The notes: a model not told the origin generated them from the letters alone. A DNA stretch of 64,000 nucleotides from Clostridiales bacterium (GCA_004558825.1 SFDB01000001.1:124001-188000); one strand, 5' to 3'; counted from the first letter of the stretch, positions 33,201-43,219 are shown. Numbers and translations are program-made.

Positions 33201-34055
33201 TTAATTATTTTTTGTTTGCGAAACGCATTTAAGCTCGACGCAAACGATGTTCGGCCTGTTAAACAGCCTTATTGGGCATACGCTGTTTCCAAGCCCGCGG
33301 CTCACAACAAGAGTCGTGCCGTTCACCTGATACGCCCCCGCCGTATACTTTGGGAAAAAGCCCTGGTTCGGCGCAAACAATCCGCCTATCCACGGCAGTC
33401 TGAATTGTCCGCCATGCGCGTGGCCGCTGAACACCACATTTATGCCGAACCTCGCATACGAGTCTATCAGCTCGGGACGATGCGCAAGCAGCATCTTAAA
33501 ATTGCTCGACCCATCGCCTATCGCACGTTTTATATGAAATTCGGCCAATCCCGAATGATAGTCAGCCGTCTGAGTCTCGCCTCGCGGATCCGAAATACCT
33601 ATAAGATCTGTCGTGTCGCCGTTGCGTTCGATTGTTGTCACTGCATTCTCGAGCATCGTCACGCCAATATCGAGCATTTGCGCGCTCAGCGCTTCGTATT
33701 TATCCGGTACGCTCATCTCGTGGTTGCCGCTGACATAGTACACCGGCGCAAGCTTCACCGCTCCGCGCACGAACTCCATCGCCTTTTCAATATTCGTGTG
33801 TCTGGCATCAATAAGGTCGCCCGTGATCACGATAATATCCGGCCGCAAGTCGCATACGGCGTCAAGCAGCCTTGACTGCCCCTTGCCGAAGCGCTTGTTG
33901 TGCAAATCGGATATATGCACTATCCTGAAGCCGTCGAAGCCGTCAGGTACGTCTTGACTCGCATATTCAATGGATGTTACCGTCAAATCGTTGGCCTGCC
34001 AACAAACGAACACAGCCGATGCTGCAATCAACGCGGCGATCGCAGAAATGATCAT
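33201..34055 (-). CDS. Metallophosphoesterase, membrane-anchored (YkuE/YaeI type)
   Basis: Calcineurin-like phosphoesterase of 284 residues with an N-terminal membrane helix (about 1-21) that places the domain outside. Metal-site motifs are HISDLHN, ITGDLID, VSGNHE and FSGHAHGGQ. YkuE/YaeI relatives act on phospholipid-type substrates; the substrate here is unknown. I chose the ATG at 34055 (AGGAAGGGGACA upstream) rather than the one at 34070. It is 33 bp downstream of the carbohydrate-binding protein gene. Confidence 0.92.
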   Translation of the reverse strand: MIISAIAALIAASAVFVCWQANDLTVTSIEYASQDVPDGFDGFRIVHISDLHNKRFGKGQSRLLDAVCDLRPDIIVITGDLIDARHTNIEKAMEFVRGAVKLAPVYYVSGNHEMSVPDKYEALSAQMLDIGVTMLENAVTTIERNGDTTDLIGISDPRGETQTADYHSGLAEFHIKRAIGDGSSNFKMLLAHRPELIDSYARFGINVVFSGHAHGGQFRLPWIGGLFAPNQGFFPKYTAGAYQVNGTTLVVSRGLGNSVCPIRLFNRPNIVCVELKCVSQTKNN

Positions 34056-34088
34056 TGTCCCCTTCCTCATTTGCTTTATCGCCGTGCG

Positions 34089-35972
34089 TCAGTTTTTCCC
34101 TCCCGGGGGTTCGGGCATCTCGCTTGGATTCGGCATTCCTTCGGGATGCTCGGGCATTCCGCCATGTCCGCCTTGTCTGCCGGGCGTCCCGAATCCGCCT
34201 TCGCGCGTCACGTTATCCGAAACAGTATTGTCGAGACTAATCTCCGTAACCTGTTCGCCATCGATTTTTATCGAATACGTTTTACCCGTTTCAAGCCCGG
34301 CGGCCGATATTGTCATCGAATTAAACGCGTCTTTCGCTTCATAAGACAGCACGGCTTTCCCGTCGCTGTCTATTAGCTCAATTTCTGCTCCCGAGCTGAA
34401 GCTCTTTCCAAGCGTCAGGCAAATTGAATGCTGTTTTGACGCATTGGCAGGCGTCTCAAGCATTGAACATCCGCCTATCGCTACCACCCTGCCGCCGTCA
34501 ATCAGACACGCGCCGTTAGTGTCGAGCGGCACATCAGGGTCGTTGATTCCGCCGTCAATAACGAGTTCTCCGCCGGTTATCCATATATATCCGTTGGAAT
34601 CAATACCGTCGCCTTTCGCGTTGATGTCTATCTTTCCGCCGTCTATATGTACAATGGCGTTGTTCTGTGCGGAAAACTTATCGTCACGTCCCCATGCGTC
34701 CGACGCCTCATCATTTTTATCGCTGCCGCCTGCAACGTTTATTCCGTCGTCATGAGCGGTCAGTTTTATCACGCCGCCGCTTATAAGCGCTCCCGTTCCT
34801 TCGATACCCTCATAGCACTTTGCCACGCTTATATCGCCGCCCTTTATAATCATCTGCGCGTCTGCGTGAAAGGCGTCGTCGCCCGTGCTTATCTCAAAGC
34901 TGCCGCCCGCAACATAGATATTCGAATTTGAGTGAATCGAATCATCAGAGGAATCGATTTTTAGCGTGCCGCCGAGTATTATTACATCCGCTTCGGCACT
35001 TATTCCCTTGCCGATCTTATCTCCACGCGCCTGTCCGCGGCCGCCGAACGTCACCGCACCGCTTCCGCCGCCGCAGCTAAGCGTTATATCGCCATTCTCG
35101 ATGTAAGCAATCGTCTTGGCCGCTATTCCGCCGCCGCCCGACGTTATGCTCACCTCGCCGCCGCATATGTAGACATAGCCCTTTTCAGCGCTCTTGTCAT
35201 TCGTCGATTTTATGCCCTTGCCCGCAGCGTCTACGCTTATTCTGCCGCCGCCTATCAGAACCGCGTCGCGTCCTATAATTCCGTCGTCAACGGAGCTGAT
35301 GATGACAGCGCCGTCAAAGATTTTCAGCTTATCCTTCGAGACTATGCCGTTGTTGAACTTGCCTGTCACGGTAAGCTTTCCGCTGCCGTTTATCGAAAGG
35401 TCGCCTTGGCTGAACACCGCTGCATCGGGCTCATTCGCATCGCCGGCGTAAAGCTCGTTCCTTTCACCGTCGGATATAAAGTTCTCCGTGCCGTCGGCAA
35501 GCGTGATTATGAGCTTTTTACACTCGCGCGCATATATTGCAGAGCCGTTTCCGCATGAGAGGTTCACGCCGTTGAGCACCAGCCTCACCGTATCGTCGGC
35601 CGCGCAATCTATAAGTATGCTCGCATTTTCGTTTTTGCCGCTCAGCACATAAACGCCGCCGCTTTTTATCTCGTATATGCCGTCTATTTCAGATACGTCC
35701 TTCTTCGTCGCCTCGGCATCGTTCCATTCGGACGTCTTATCCTTTGTTTTGAACTCGCCAAGTTTGCGTCCGCTCATTATGCCTTCGAGTGTGATAAATT
35801 CATAGCCTTGCACCGTGTCGCGCATCTTATCTTCGGCTTGTGCATCGTTCTGCGGTGTCTGCGCGCCGGGCGTCGCGTTTACGCCGTCAGGATTGCCGCC
35901 GTTTTGCAGTCCGCACGCACATATCATCAGCGCTGCCATAATGCAGACGAGCGCGATAAGTTTATTTTTCAT
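34089..35972 (-). CDS. Cthe_2159-type carbohydrate-binding lipoprotein (DUF4353)
   Basis: Secreted protein of 627 residues. The signal (about 1-21) ends ICAC, a possible lipobox, and a Gly/Asn/Pro linker follows. The body has the family start GGVYVLSGKNENASILID followed by many short repeats of the kind DGSIHSNSNIYVAGGSFEISTGDD, as in a right-handed beta-helix. The founding Cthe_2159 protein binds cellulose and polygalacturonate and calcium. The last 35 residues are a Gly/Pro/His/Met-rich tail. The ATG at 35972 has AAGGAGGTATATC upstream. Such genes often travel with VTC and CotH genes, which are found 27 kb away here. Confidence 0.88.
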   Translation of the reverse strand: MKNKLIALVCIMAALMICACGLQNGGNPDGVNATPGAQTPQNDAQAEDKMRDTVQGYEFITLEGIMSGRKLGEFKTKDKTSEWNDAEATKKDVSEIDGIYEIKSGGVYVLSGKNENASILIDCAADDTVRLVLNGVNLSCGNGSAIYARECKKLIITLADGTENFISDGERNELYAGDANEPDAAVFSQGDLSINGSGKLTVTGKFNNGIVSKDKLKIFDGAVIISSVDDGIIGRDAVLIGGGRISVDAAGKGIKSTNDKSAEKGYVYICGGEVSITSGGGGIAAKTIAYIENGDITLSCGGGSGAVTFGGRGQARGDKIGKGISAEADVIILGGTLKIDSSDDSIHSNSNIYVAGGSFEISTGDDAFHADAQMIIKGGDISVAKCYEGIEGTGALISGGVIKLTAHDDGINVAGGSDKNDEASDAWGRDDKFSAQNNAIVHIDGGKIDINAKGDGIDSNGYIWITGGELVIDGGINDPDVPLDTNGACLIDGGRVVAIGGCSMLETPANASKQHSICLTLGKSFSSGAEIELIDSDGKAVLSYEAKDAFNSMTISAAGLETGKTYSIKIDGEQVTEISLDNTVSDNVTREGGFGTPGRQGGHGGMPEHPEGMPNPSEMPEPPGGKN

Positions 35973-36002
35973 GATATACCTCCTTAGATATAACAAATTT
36001 GC

Positions 36003-36842
36003 TCATTTGGTCAACATCTTGTGTTCGCGGCGTCGCATTATCTCCGATGCTGTTTTGTCGAGCAGCTTTGACGGCTCGCAGCTCATGCCGACCGTCACAT
36101 TCGGCCTGTTTGCGCCGTGGAAATCGCTGCCGCATGTCGCTCTCAGCCCGTTTTGCGCAGCAATCGATATAAAAAGCTCTTTCTGGCCCTGCGTTGACGA
36201 CGGATAGAATGCCTCTACGCCCCATAGCCCCGCATCCGCGAGCTTTGCTATTGCCGCATGAGGATTGCCGTGCATCTTGCAAGGGTGCGCAATGACCGAG
36301 ATTCCGCCCGCGCCGTTTATAAGGCGTATTGCCTCTTCCGAGTCTATCCGTTCGAAATCGGCATACGCGGGTTTCCCTGCGCCGATGAGACGCTTGAACG
36401 CATCGCTTCTGTCGGTCGCAAAGCCGTTTTTTACAAGCAGGTTTGCTATCGTCAGGCGCGTCATCGTTCCCCTGCAGGACAGTTCGCTTTGCGAAACATC
36501 GTACCCGAGGGCGCGCAGCTTTTTAATTATCGCCGCAGTTCGCTCCGCTCGTTTCTCCATCTGCCGCCGCAGCGCCTCGCAAAGCTCTGCGTTCTCCATA
36601 TCAAAATCGAGCCCGAGCATGTGAATCTCTTCCTCGCCGTTCCATGTGTCTATCTCTATGCCGCTTATCACGGTCACCCCAAGCTTTTTTCCCTCATCCG
36701 CCGCTTCGAGGCAGCCCGCGAACGAGTCATGGTCCGTCAGCGCCAGAAGCTCAACGCCCGCATCGTGCGCCGCTCGAACAACCTCGCGCGGCGAAAGCGT
36801 CCCGTCGGACATATAGGAATGTGTATGCAGATCGGCTTTCAT
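36003..36842 (-). CDS. PHP-domain phosphoesterase (RNase AM/TrpH type)
   Basis: Polymerase-and-histidinol-phosphatase family metal enzyme of 279 residues. Motifs are ADLHTHSYMSDG, LTDHDSFAG, ISGIEID, VIAHPCK and CGSDFHG, which supply the metal ligands. Members of this group (YciV/RNase AM) remove 5' nucleotides or dephosphorylate 3',5'-bisphosphates. The ATG has AAAGGAGAATACT upstream. It follows ftsH after a terminator hairpin. Confidence 0.9.
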   Translation of the reverse strand: MKADLHTHSYMSDGTLSPREVVRAAHDAGVELLALTDHDSFAGCLEAADEGKKLGVTVISGIEIDTWNGEEEIHMLGLDFDMENAELCEALRRQMEKRAERTAAIIKKLRALGYDVSQSELSCRGTMTRLTIANLLVKNGFATDRSDAFKRLIGAGKPAYADFERIDSEEAIRLINGAGGISVIAHPCKMHGNPHAAIAKLADAGLWGVEAFYPSSTQGQKELFISIAAQNGLRATCGSDFHGANRPNVTVGMSCEPSKLLDKTASEIMRRREHKMLTK

Positions 36843-36856
36843 AGTATTCTCCTTTG

Positions 36857-36891
36857 AAAATGCCGTACACCATCACGGCGTACGGCATTTT
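36857..36891 (-). terminator. Terminator between ftsH and the PHP gene
   Basis: A 12-bp stem AAAATGCCGTAC/GTACGGCATTTT with an 11-base loop; T-rich on the minus strand and also A/T-rich on the other. Confidence 0.75.
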
Positions 36892-36899
36892 GCGTTTTG

Positions 36900-38954
36900 T
36901 TATTGGCCGGAGCTTCCGCCGTCCTTCGGAATGCCGCCGTCGGCTTCCCTCAGACGCACCAGCGCTTCAAGGTCATCCGCATCGCGTCTTTGCTTCGGCT
37001 CGTTCTCCTTCTTCGAGCTTTCTTCGCGCTCCTTGCGCTCCTGCTCGCGTTTTTCCATCTTCTCGCGATACGGAACAAGCTCAAGCTCTTCTCCCTCGTA
37101 TATCTTTCTGAATTCGTCGCCCGTCATGCGCTCATACTCAATGAGCTTGTTCGAAACCCTTTCGAGCGCCTCCATATCGGAAGAAATTATATCCTTTGCC
37201 CGATTATACTGCTCTTCGATTATGCGGTATATCGCCGCATCAATTTTTGCCGACATATTTTCAGAGCAGTTGTTTGTATGTCCGAGCTCCTTGCCTATAA
37301 AGACCTCCGTTTGGCCGCCGAGGAACACGGGCCCTATCTCTTCACTCATACCGAATTCCACAACCATACGCCTTGCAAGTGTGCTCGCGCGCTGCAAATC
37401 GTTATATGCGCCCGCGCTTATATCGGGCAGCGCTATCTCCTCCGCCGCCCTTCCGCCAAGCAGCATCGCTATCTCGTCGAGCAGCTTACACTTTGTAAGA
37501 TGGTTGCTTTCCCTGTCGGGCAGCGTCATTGTGTAGCCGTTCGCCATGCCGCGAGGTATTATCGTAACCTCATGAACGGGGTCGCAGCCCTTGAGCTTCA
37601 ACGATACTATTGCGTGTCCCGACTCGTGATACGCCGTTATGCGCTTATCCTCTTCGGTTATTATACGGCTCTTTTTCTCGGGCCCCATCATGACGCGTGT
37701 TATAGCCTCCTCGAGCTCATCCATCGTTATTTTATCCTTGCTGAAGCGCGCCGCAAGTATAGCGGCCTCATTAAGCACGTTTTCGAGATCGGCGCCGGTG
37801 AAACCGGGCGTACGCTTTGCAAGAACGCTTAAATCGACATCGTCAGCAAACGGTTTGCCCTTGGCATGCACCTTGAGTATGGCCTCCCTGCCTTCAACGT
37901 CGGGATAGTTGACGACTATCTGCCTGTCAAATCTGCCCGGCCTTAAGAGCGCAGGATCGAGTATGTCCGCCCTGTTCGTCGCGGCTATGACTATTATGCC
38001 CTCGTTCGCAACGAATCCGTCCATTTCAACGAGCAGTTGGTTAAGCGTCTGCTCGCGCTCATCATGGCCGCCGCCAAGACCGGTTCCGCGTTGGCGTCCC
38101 ACGGCGTCAATTTCGTCTATAAACACTATCGCAGGAGCACATTTTTTCGCCGTCGCAAATAAATCTCTCACGCGGCTCGCGCCCACGCCAACAAACATTT
38201 CCACAAAATCGGAACCCGATATCGAAAAGAAAGGCACGTTGGCTTCGCCTGCAGCGGCTTTCGCAAGAAGCGTTTTACCCGTGCCGGGAGGGCCGACGAG
38301 CAGCACGCCCTTCGGTATCCTTGCTCCCATCTTTATGAAGCGCTTTGGGGCTCGGAGAAACTCTACAACCTCCTGCAGCTCCTGCTTCTCCTCCTCGGCG
38401 CCCGCAACGTTTGCGAACGTTATCTTATCCGGGTTGCCCATCGTCACCTTGGCGCGGCTCTTCGAGAAGTTCGTCATTTGCTTGCCGCCGCCCTGCGCCC
38501 TTATCATGACTATGAATAGCACAACGAGAAGTATCATCGGCAGCGAATATGTCAGTATGGTAAAAAACGACACATCGCTCACGACCATGACGCGATATTC
38601 AAACGGATAGTCGGCTGTCGTTACCTTGTCCGTATCAATCCCCTTAAGCTTTGCGGTCAGCACGGCCATATCGGTCGAAAACTGCTCTACCGACGGCACG
38701 ACCGTAAAAAAGTCACACTTTCCCTTTTTGAAAAAGTCCTTATCTGTGCTGTATTCCGAATTTTTATATATTCCGTATACCGTATCCTTTTGAAGCTGAA
38801 GCGCCGCGACTTTATCGTCCCGAACAAGCTCCAGAAACTCCTTGTAGCGTATTTCTTCGGGCTGCTTGGATAATAACCCCAGACTGCTCGAGAATATCAG
38901 AATTATAACGGCGAGCATTACTATGAAAATTATCGTTCCGCCAAATTTTTTCAA
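36900..38954 (-). CDS. ftsH: ATP-dependent zinc metalloprotease FtsH
   Basis: Membrane AAA+ protease for quality control. The 684 residues have two membrane helices (about 5-27 and 128-151) around an extracytoplasmic domain. The AAA module has Walker A GPPGTGKT (221-228), Walker B IVFIDEIDA and SRH ADILDPALLRPGRFD (329-343). The protease domain has HESGH (443-447). The C-terminus is a long charged tail. The start is TTG with AGGAGG 7 bases upstream. Promoter and terminator make it a single-gene unit. Confidence 0.97.
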   Translation of the reverse strand: MKKFGGTIIFIVMLAVIILIFSSSLGLLSKQPEEIRYKEFLELVRDDKVAALQLQKDTVYGIYKNSEYSTDKDFFKKGKCDFFTVVPSVEQFSTDMAVLTAKLKGIDTDKVTTADYPFEYRVMVVSDVSFFTILTYSLPMILLVVLFIVMIRAQGGGKQMTNFSKSRAKVTMGNPDKITFANVAGAEEEKQELQEVVEFLRAPKRFIKMGARIPKGVLLVGPPGTGKTLLAKAAAGEANVPFFSISGSDFVEMFVGVGASRVRDLFATAKKCAPAIVFIDEIDAVGRQRGTGLGGGHDEREQTLNQLLVEMDGFVANEGIIVIAATNRADILDPALLRPGRFDRQIVVNYPDVEGREAILKVHAKGKPFADDVDLSVLAKRTPGFTGADLENVLNEAAILAARFSKDKITMDELEEAITRVMMGPEKKSRIITEEDKRITAYHESGHAIVSLKLKGCDPVHEVTIIPRGMANGYTMTLPDRESNHLTKCKLLDEIAMLLGGRAAEEIALPDISAGAYNDLQRASTLARRMVVEFGMSEEIGPVFLGGQTEVFIGKELGHTNNCSENMSAKIDAAIYRIIEEQYNRAKDIISSDMEALERVSNKLIEYERMTGDEFRKIYEGEELELVPYREKMEKREQERKEREESSKKENEPKQRRDADDLEALVRLREADGGIPKDGGSSGQ

Positions 38955-38994
38955 AGCACATCCTCCTGCGCATTCTTACTGTGTTTATTATGCT

Positions 38995-39023
38995 ATAGTA
39001 TCATAAAAAGCTGCGCCGTTCAA
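38995..39023 (-). promoter_or_regulatory. Promoter of ftsH
   Basis: TTGAAC and TACTAT separated by 17 bases with TGA before the -10, about 40 bases upstream of the TTG start. Confidence 0.5.
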
Positions 39024-39086
39024 ACGCGGCCGCGTTTTTTTTATGTTTACCGCGTGAAAAGTTTGTGAACTTGCGATTTTTGACGC

Positions 39087-39998
39087 TCAGCACGCCGACG
39101 CAAGGCTGACTGCTATTTTCGCCGCAAGCTCGACATTATTTTTCACAAGCCGTATGTTTGTTTCCAAGCTTTCGCCGCCCGTCAGCCGCTGTATCCTGTC
39201 AAGCAGGAACGGCGTTATCGCTTTGCCGTTTATTCCGCTCGCATCTGCTTCGCGCAGCGCTTCGTTTATCGCGCGATCTATCGTCTCGCCGTCCATCTCA
39301 TATTCTTCGGGAACAGGGTTTCCTATAACCATGCCGCCGTCAAGACCTATTCTGCTGCGAGCGGCAATTATGCGGGCGATTTCCTCGGCGCTCGACGACA
39401 TATAAGGCGCCATGAACCCGCTGCTTCTTGTGTAAAACGCGGGGAATTCTTCCGTTCCGTACGATATTACCGGAACGCCCTTAGTCTCAAGATACTCAAG
39501 TGTTAGGCCTATATCGAGTATACTTTTTGCGCCGGAGCATACGACGGCCACATTCGTGCGCGCAAGCTCCTCAAGGTCTGCCGATATATCCATTGTTTTT
39601 TCGGCTCCGCGATGTACGCCGCCTATGCCGCCCGTCGCAAACACGCTTATGCCGGCCGCCGCCGCGATTGTCATGGTGCCCGCTACAGTGGTCGCACCGT
39701 CAAGCTTTCGCGCCGCAATTATGGGAATATCCCGCCGCGACACCTTAGTGACGCGCGTCCCCGCCTTTCCAAGATACTCTATCTCATCCCGTGTGAGACC
39801 TGCGCAGAGCTCGCCGCCTATTATCGCGCATGTCGCGGGAACTGCCCCGTTATTTCTCGCCGTTTCCTCACATTCAAGCGCCGTGACTACGTTCTTCGGA
39901 TACGGCATTCCGTGCGAAATTATCGTGCTCTCGAGCGCAACAACGGGTTTTCCCTCCGAAATCGCCTCGCTGACTTCTTTTGAAAGCTTTACGTTCAT
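39087..39998 (-). CDS. psuG: Pseudouridine-5'-phosphate glycosidase
   Basis: Cleaves pseudouridine 5'-phosphate to uracil and ribose 5-phosphate. The 303 residues show the family core: VALESTIISHGMPYP, the lysine region RVTKVSRRDIP, FATGGIGGVHRG and GNPVP. I chose the ATG at 39998, which has GGAGG 7 bases upstream and overlaps the MATE stop by one base (TGATG). The partner kinase PsuK is encoded 15 kb away at 54577, also beside a transporter gene. Confidence 0.95.
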   Translation of the reverse strand: MNVKLSKEVSEAISEGKPVVALESTIISHGMPYPKNVVTALECEETARNNGAVPATCAIIGGELCAGLTRDEIEYLGKAGTRVTKVSRRDIPIIAARKLDGATTVAGTMTIAAAAGISVFATGGIGGVHRGAEKTMDISADLEELARTNVAVVCSGAKSILDIGLTLEYLETKGVPVISYGTEEFPAFYTRSSGFMAPYMSSSAEEIARIIAARSRIGLDGGMVIGNPVPEEYEMDGETIDRAINEALREADASGINGKAITPFLLDRIQRLTGGESLETNIRLVKNNVELAAKIAVSLASAC

Positions 39999-41389
39999 CA
40001 TGATTCCTCCATATTCTCGACAGCCACGACGGGCTGTATCCATTTCATGCTTCTAAATCTTTGTATGCACATTATGTTTTTGGGTATATCCTCACAAAGC
40101 AGCATCACCGTATAGACTATCAGGAAGTCTATCTTAAATACCAGCCCTAAAATCGCCGTTACAGGCAGCGCAAAAAGCCAAAGACACATCAGGTCGAATT
40201 TCATGCCCGTTTTCGTGTCTCCACCTGCCCTGAAAATGCCGACAATGCTTATGTAGGGTATGTTTCTCACGCCCATCTCTATGCCGTATATCATAAGAAG
40301 CGCGGCGGCTGTCGTTTTGACGTAAGCGTCACTGTTAAAGAGCGTAAGTATCGGACCGCGCAGCGCTATCACGCCCGCGCCGATTATGACCGCCATCACC
40401 GGCACTATTACCATGAAGCGCCCGGCATATGTCTTAGCTTTATCGATATCGCCCGCGCCTATGCTTTTCGCAACGATGACGTTACAGGCGTTGCAGACGC
40501 CAACGAAAAACACGAACGATATGTTCTCGACCGTTCTGAATATAGTTAGCGCCGCATAATTATCCGTACCCATATGACCGAACACCGCGTTATAGCACAT
40601 CACGCCGAGCGCCCAGAGCGACTCGTTCGCAAGCACGGGAAGCGATTTTTTGAAGAAGCTCTTCGCAAAATCCTTCGATATTCTGAATCCCGCTCGGAAA
40701 TTGGACGCAACCGCGTTTTTCTTTGCGCGCGACATTATAAGCAGCAGCACCGGCGCGATAAGCGCCGCTATCGACGTCGCATATGCCGCGCCGTCAACAC
40801 CGAGCTGTGGGCAGCCGAATTTGCCGAAGATAAGTGCGTAGTTAAGCACAGTGTTTATGGCTACCGACAGGGCGCTCGTAATAAACGGCAGCTTTACCTC
40901 CTCAACCGAACGCAGCACAATGGAGCACGTCTGGCTGAGCGCCACGCCGAGATATGATATGCACGCTATCCTTATATAGCTCGCCCCAACCGCTATTACG
41001 TCCGCATCGTTTGTGAATAAACCAATCAGCGTTCCGGGCATTGCAAACGCCGCCGCAATAAACAAAAGCGCTATCGGTATATTACAAAGAAGCATCATGA
41101 CATACGCGCGCGAAATGCCGTCCTTATCGCCGTTTCCCCAATACTGCGCGACAAACACGGCGCCTCCCGAGGCAATGCCGAACATGACAATATTACAGAA
41201 AAAGGATATCTGCGAGCCTATGCCTACAGCGGCTATCGCCGTATCGCCGAGCCTTCCGACCATAAGCGTATCAATCAGCGACAGCGACGTTGTCAAAAGG
41301 TTTTGAAGCGCTATCGGCAGCGCAAGCCGCAGCAGCGCCTTCCAAAACACTTTGTCATGAAAAACGTTCTTTTTCATATAAAACCCCAT
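39998..41389 (-). CDS. MATE-family efflux transporter
   Basis: Polytopic transporter of 463 residues with about 12 helices in two repeats. It starts KALLRLALPIALQNLLTTSLSLIDTLMVGRLGDTAIAAVGIG, the typical MATE start. MATE proteins export drugs or metabolites with sodium or protons. It is translationally coupled to psuG, so it could move a nucleoside or related product; this is inference. A second ATG at 41377 (TGGGGT upstream) is an equally possible start. Confidence 0.93.
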   Translation of the reverse strand: MGFYMKKNVFHDKVFWKALLRLALPIALQNLLTTSLSLIDTLMVGRLGDTAIAAVGIGSQISFFCNIVMFGIASGGAVFVAQYWGNGDKDGISRAYVMMLLCNIPIALLFIAAAFAMPGTLIGLFTNDADVIAVGASYIRIACISYLGVALSQTCSIVLRSVEEVKLPFITSALSVAINTVLNYALIFGKFGCPQLGVDGAAYATSIAALIAPVLLLIMSRAKKNAVASNFRAGFRISKDFAKSFFKKSLPVLANESLWALGVMCYNAVFGHMGTDNYAALTIFRTVENISFVFFVGVCNACNVIVAKSIGAGDIDKAKTYAGRFMVIVPVMAVIIGAGVIALRGPILTLFNSDAYVKTTAAALLMIYGIEMGVRNIPYISIVGIFRAGGDTKTGMKFDLMCLWLFALPVTAILGLVFKIDFLIVYTVMLLCEDIPKNIMCIQRFRSMKWIQPVVAVENMEES

Positions 41390-41405
41390 TCTTAACTATG
41401 CAGCA

Positions 41406-41434
41406 ATCATACCACCGCCGCACTTATTTTACAA
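41406..41434 (-). promoter_or_regulatory. Promoter of the MATE-psuG operon
   Basis: TTGTAA and TATGAT separated by 17 bases, with TGG before the -10. Confidence 0.65.
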
Positions 41435-41452
41435 GCGCATACGACGCCCTTA

Positions 41453-41482
41453 TTGCCATAACATTGTGCGCAGATGTATAAT
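41453..41482 (+). promoter_or_regulatory. Promoter of the first M3 oligoendopeptidase
   Basis: TTGCCA and TATAAT separated by 18 bases, 33 bases before the GTG start; it diverges from the MATE promoter. Confidence 0.65.
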
Positions 41483-41515
41483 CCATATAATATTTGGATG
41501 TAGGAGGATCTATCC

Positions 41516-43219
41516 GTGAAATTTAATGATATGCCGTATTCACGGCCAAACGTCGACGATATCTGTGCAAAGCTCGGCGCGCTTTCGGAGCGCATGAAAA
41601 ATGCCGCGACCTTCGATGAAGCCAATGATATTTTCGTTGAGTATGAGCAGCTTAACACAGAAGTCGATACCATGTTCTCGCTCGCGTATGTAAGGCATTC
41701 GATTGACACCGAGGATAAATTTTACGATGCCGAGGCCGAATTTATGGATGAGGCGTCGCCCGTTATCACCGAGCCTGCGCAGGCATTTAAGCTTGCATTG
41801 CTCAGCTCTCCCTTCCGGAAACAATTTGAAGAGCGCTACGGCGACCTCATGTTCAAAAACATCGAGATATCGCTTAAATCCTTCTCGCCCGAGATTATTC
41901 CCGAGCTTCAGGAGGAAAACAAGCTCGTCACCGAATACGACAAGCTCATCGCTTCAGCGCAGATACCCTACGAAGGCGGCGTATACACTCTCTCGCAGCT
42001 CACCCCGTATATGCAGGTCACAGACGACGAAAAGCGTCTTGCCGCATGGAAGGCAAACGGCTCATTCTTCACCGAAAACGCACAGAAGCTGGACGAAATA
42101 TACGACAAGCTCACGCACCTTCGCGATACTATGGGTAAAAAGCTCGGCTATGACGGCTATACGCAGCTCGGCTATTACCGCATGAACCGCAACAGCTATA
42201 CGGCGCAGGATGTGTGCAGATTCCGCGAGGCCGTTAAGAAGTATATAGTCCCCGTCGCCGACAGGCTCTACAGAGAGCAGGCCGTGCGCATAGGGGCGAA
42301 ATATCCGATGAACCACTCCGACATGGCGCTGACATTCAGAAGCGGTAACCCCGTCCCGAAGGGAACGCCCGAGGAGATACTCGCGCACGGAAAGCGGTTT
42401 TATCATGAGCTTTCGCCTGAAACCGCGGGATTCATTGACTTTATGTACGACAACGAGCTTCTCGACGTGCTAAGCCGCAAAGGCAAGCAGGGCGGCGGCT
42501 ACTGCACAAGTTTTCCCAAATACAAGGCCCCGTTCATATTCGCCAACTTCAACGGCACTCAGCATGACGTAGAAGTCATAACACATGAAGCCGGCCATGC
42601 ATTCGCAGGCTACATCGCAAGGGATGTATTCCCGCTTGAAAACCAGAGTCCGACGCTTGAAAGCTGTGAAATACATTCCATGAGCATGGAATTCTTCGCG
42701 TGGCCGTGGGCGGAGGGATGGTTCAGGGACGATACGACAAAGTTCTATTACAACCATCTTTCTGGCGCAATTACGTTCATACCGTACGGCACAATGGTAG
42801 ACCATTTCCAGCATATCGTATACGAAAAGCCCGACATGACGCCCGCGCAGCGCCATGAAGCATGGCAGGCGCTTATGAAGGAATACATGCCTTGGGTACG
42901 GTGCGACAGCGGTATACCGTTCTACGGCGAGGGCAAAAACTGGCAGCGGCAATCGCATATCTATGAGACGCCGTTCTACTACATCGACTACTGCCTTGCG
43001 CAGACCGTCGCGCTTCAGTTCTGGGCTCTCATGCAAAAAGACAGAGACGACGCCTGGAGGCGCTACATGGCGCTCGTAACGAACGCCGGCAAAAAGACTT
43101 TCGACGGACTTGTGGCTTCAGCAGGTCTTGCGACGCCATTCGGCGACACAGCGCTTAAAGAAGTGGCCGACGCCGCAGTCAAGTGGCTCGATAGCGTTGA
43201 CATGAGCAAAATCAAGTAA
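41516..43219 (+). CDS. M3 family oligoendopeptidase
   Basis: Zinc peptidase that cuts short peptides in the cytoplasm. The 567 residues have HEAGH at 357-361 with the third ligand region NQSPTLESCEIHSMSMEF. The GTG start has AGGAGG 7 bases upstream. Its sequence differs much from the PepF-type gene that faces it from 45253, so the two are not a recent duplication. A hairpin and a MITE-like element follow the stop. Confidence 0.94.
   Translation: MKFNDMPYSRPNVDDICAKLGALSERMKNAATFDEANDIFVEYEQLNTEVDTMFSLAYVRHSIDTEDKFYDAEAEFMDEASPVITEPAQAFKLALLSSPFRKQFEERYGDLMFKNIEISLKSFSPEIIPELQEENKLVTEYDKLIASAQIPYEGGVYTLSQLTPYMQVTDDEKRLAAWKANGSFFTENAQKLDEIYDKLTHLRDTMGKKLGYDGYTQLGYYRMNRNSYTAQDVCRFREAVKKYIVPVADRLYREQAVRIGAKYPMNHSDMALTFRSGNPVPKGTPEEILAHGKRFYHELSPETAGFIDFMYDNELLDVLSRKGKQGGGYCTSFPKYKAPFIFANFNGTQHDVEVITHEAGHAFAGYIARDVFPLENQSPTLESCEIHSMSMEFFAWPWAEGWFRDDTTKFYYNHLSGAITFIPYGTMVDHFQHIVYEKPDMTPAQRHEAWQALMKEYMPWVRCDSGIPFYGEGKNWQRQSHIYETPFYYIDYCLAQTVALQFWALMQKDRDDAWRRYMALVTNAGKKTFDGLVASAGLATPFGDTALKEVADAAVKWLDSVDMSKIK

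Noticed and set aside
35987..36014. TTGACC-16-TATATC before the carbohydrate-binding protein gene
   Set aside because: The predicted start point falls within the ribosome binding site, which would remove it from the RNA.
39023..39042. Hairpin AACGCGGCCGCGTT with T run on the plus strand
   Set aside because: No plus-strand gene ends here; on the minus strand the T tract is short, so it was not called as the psuG terminator.
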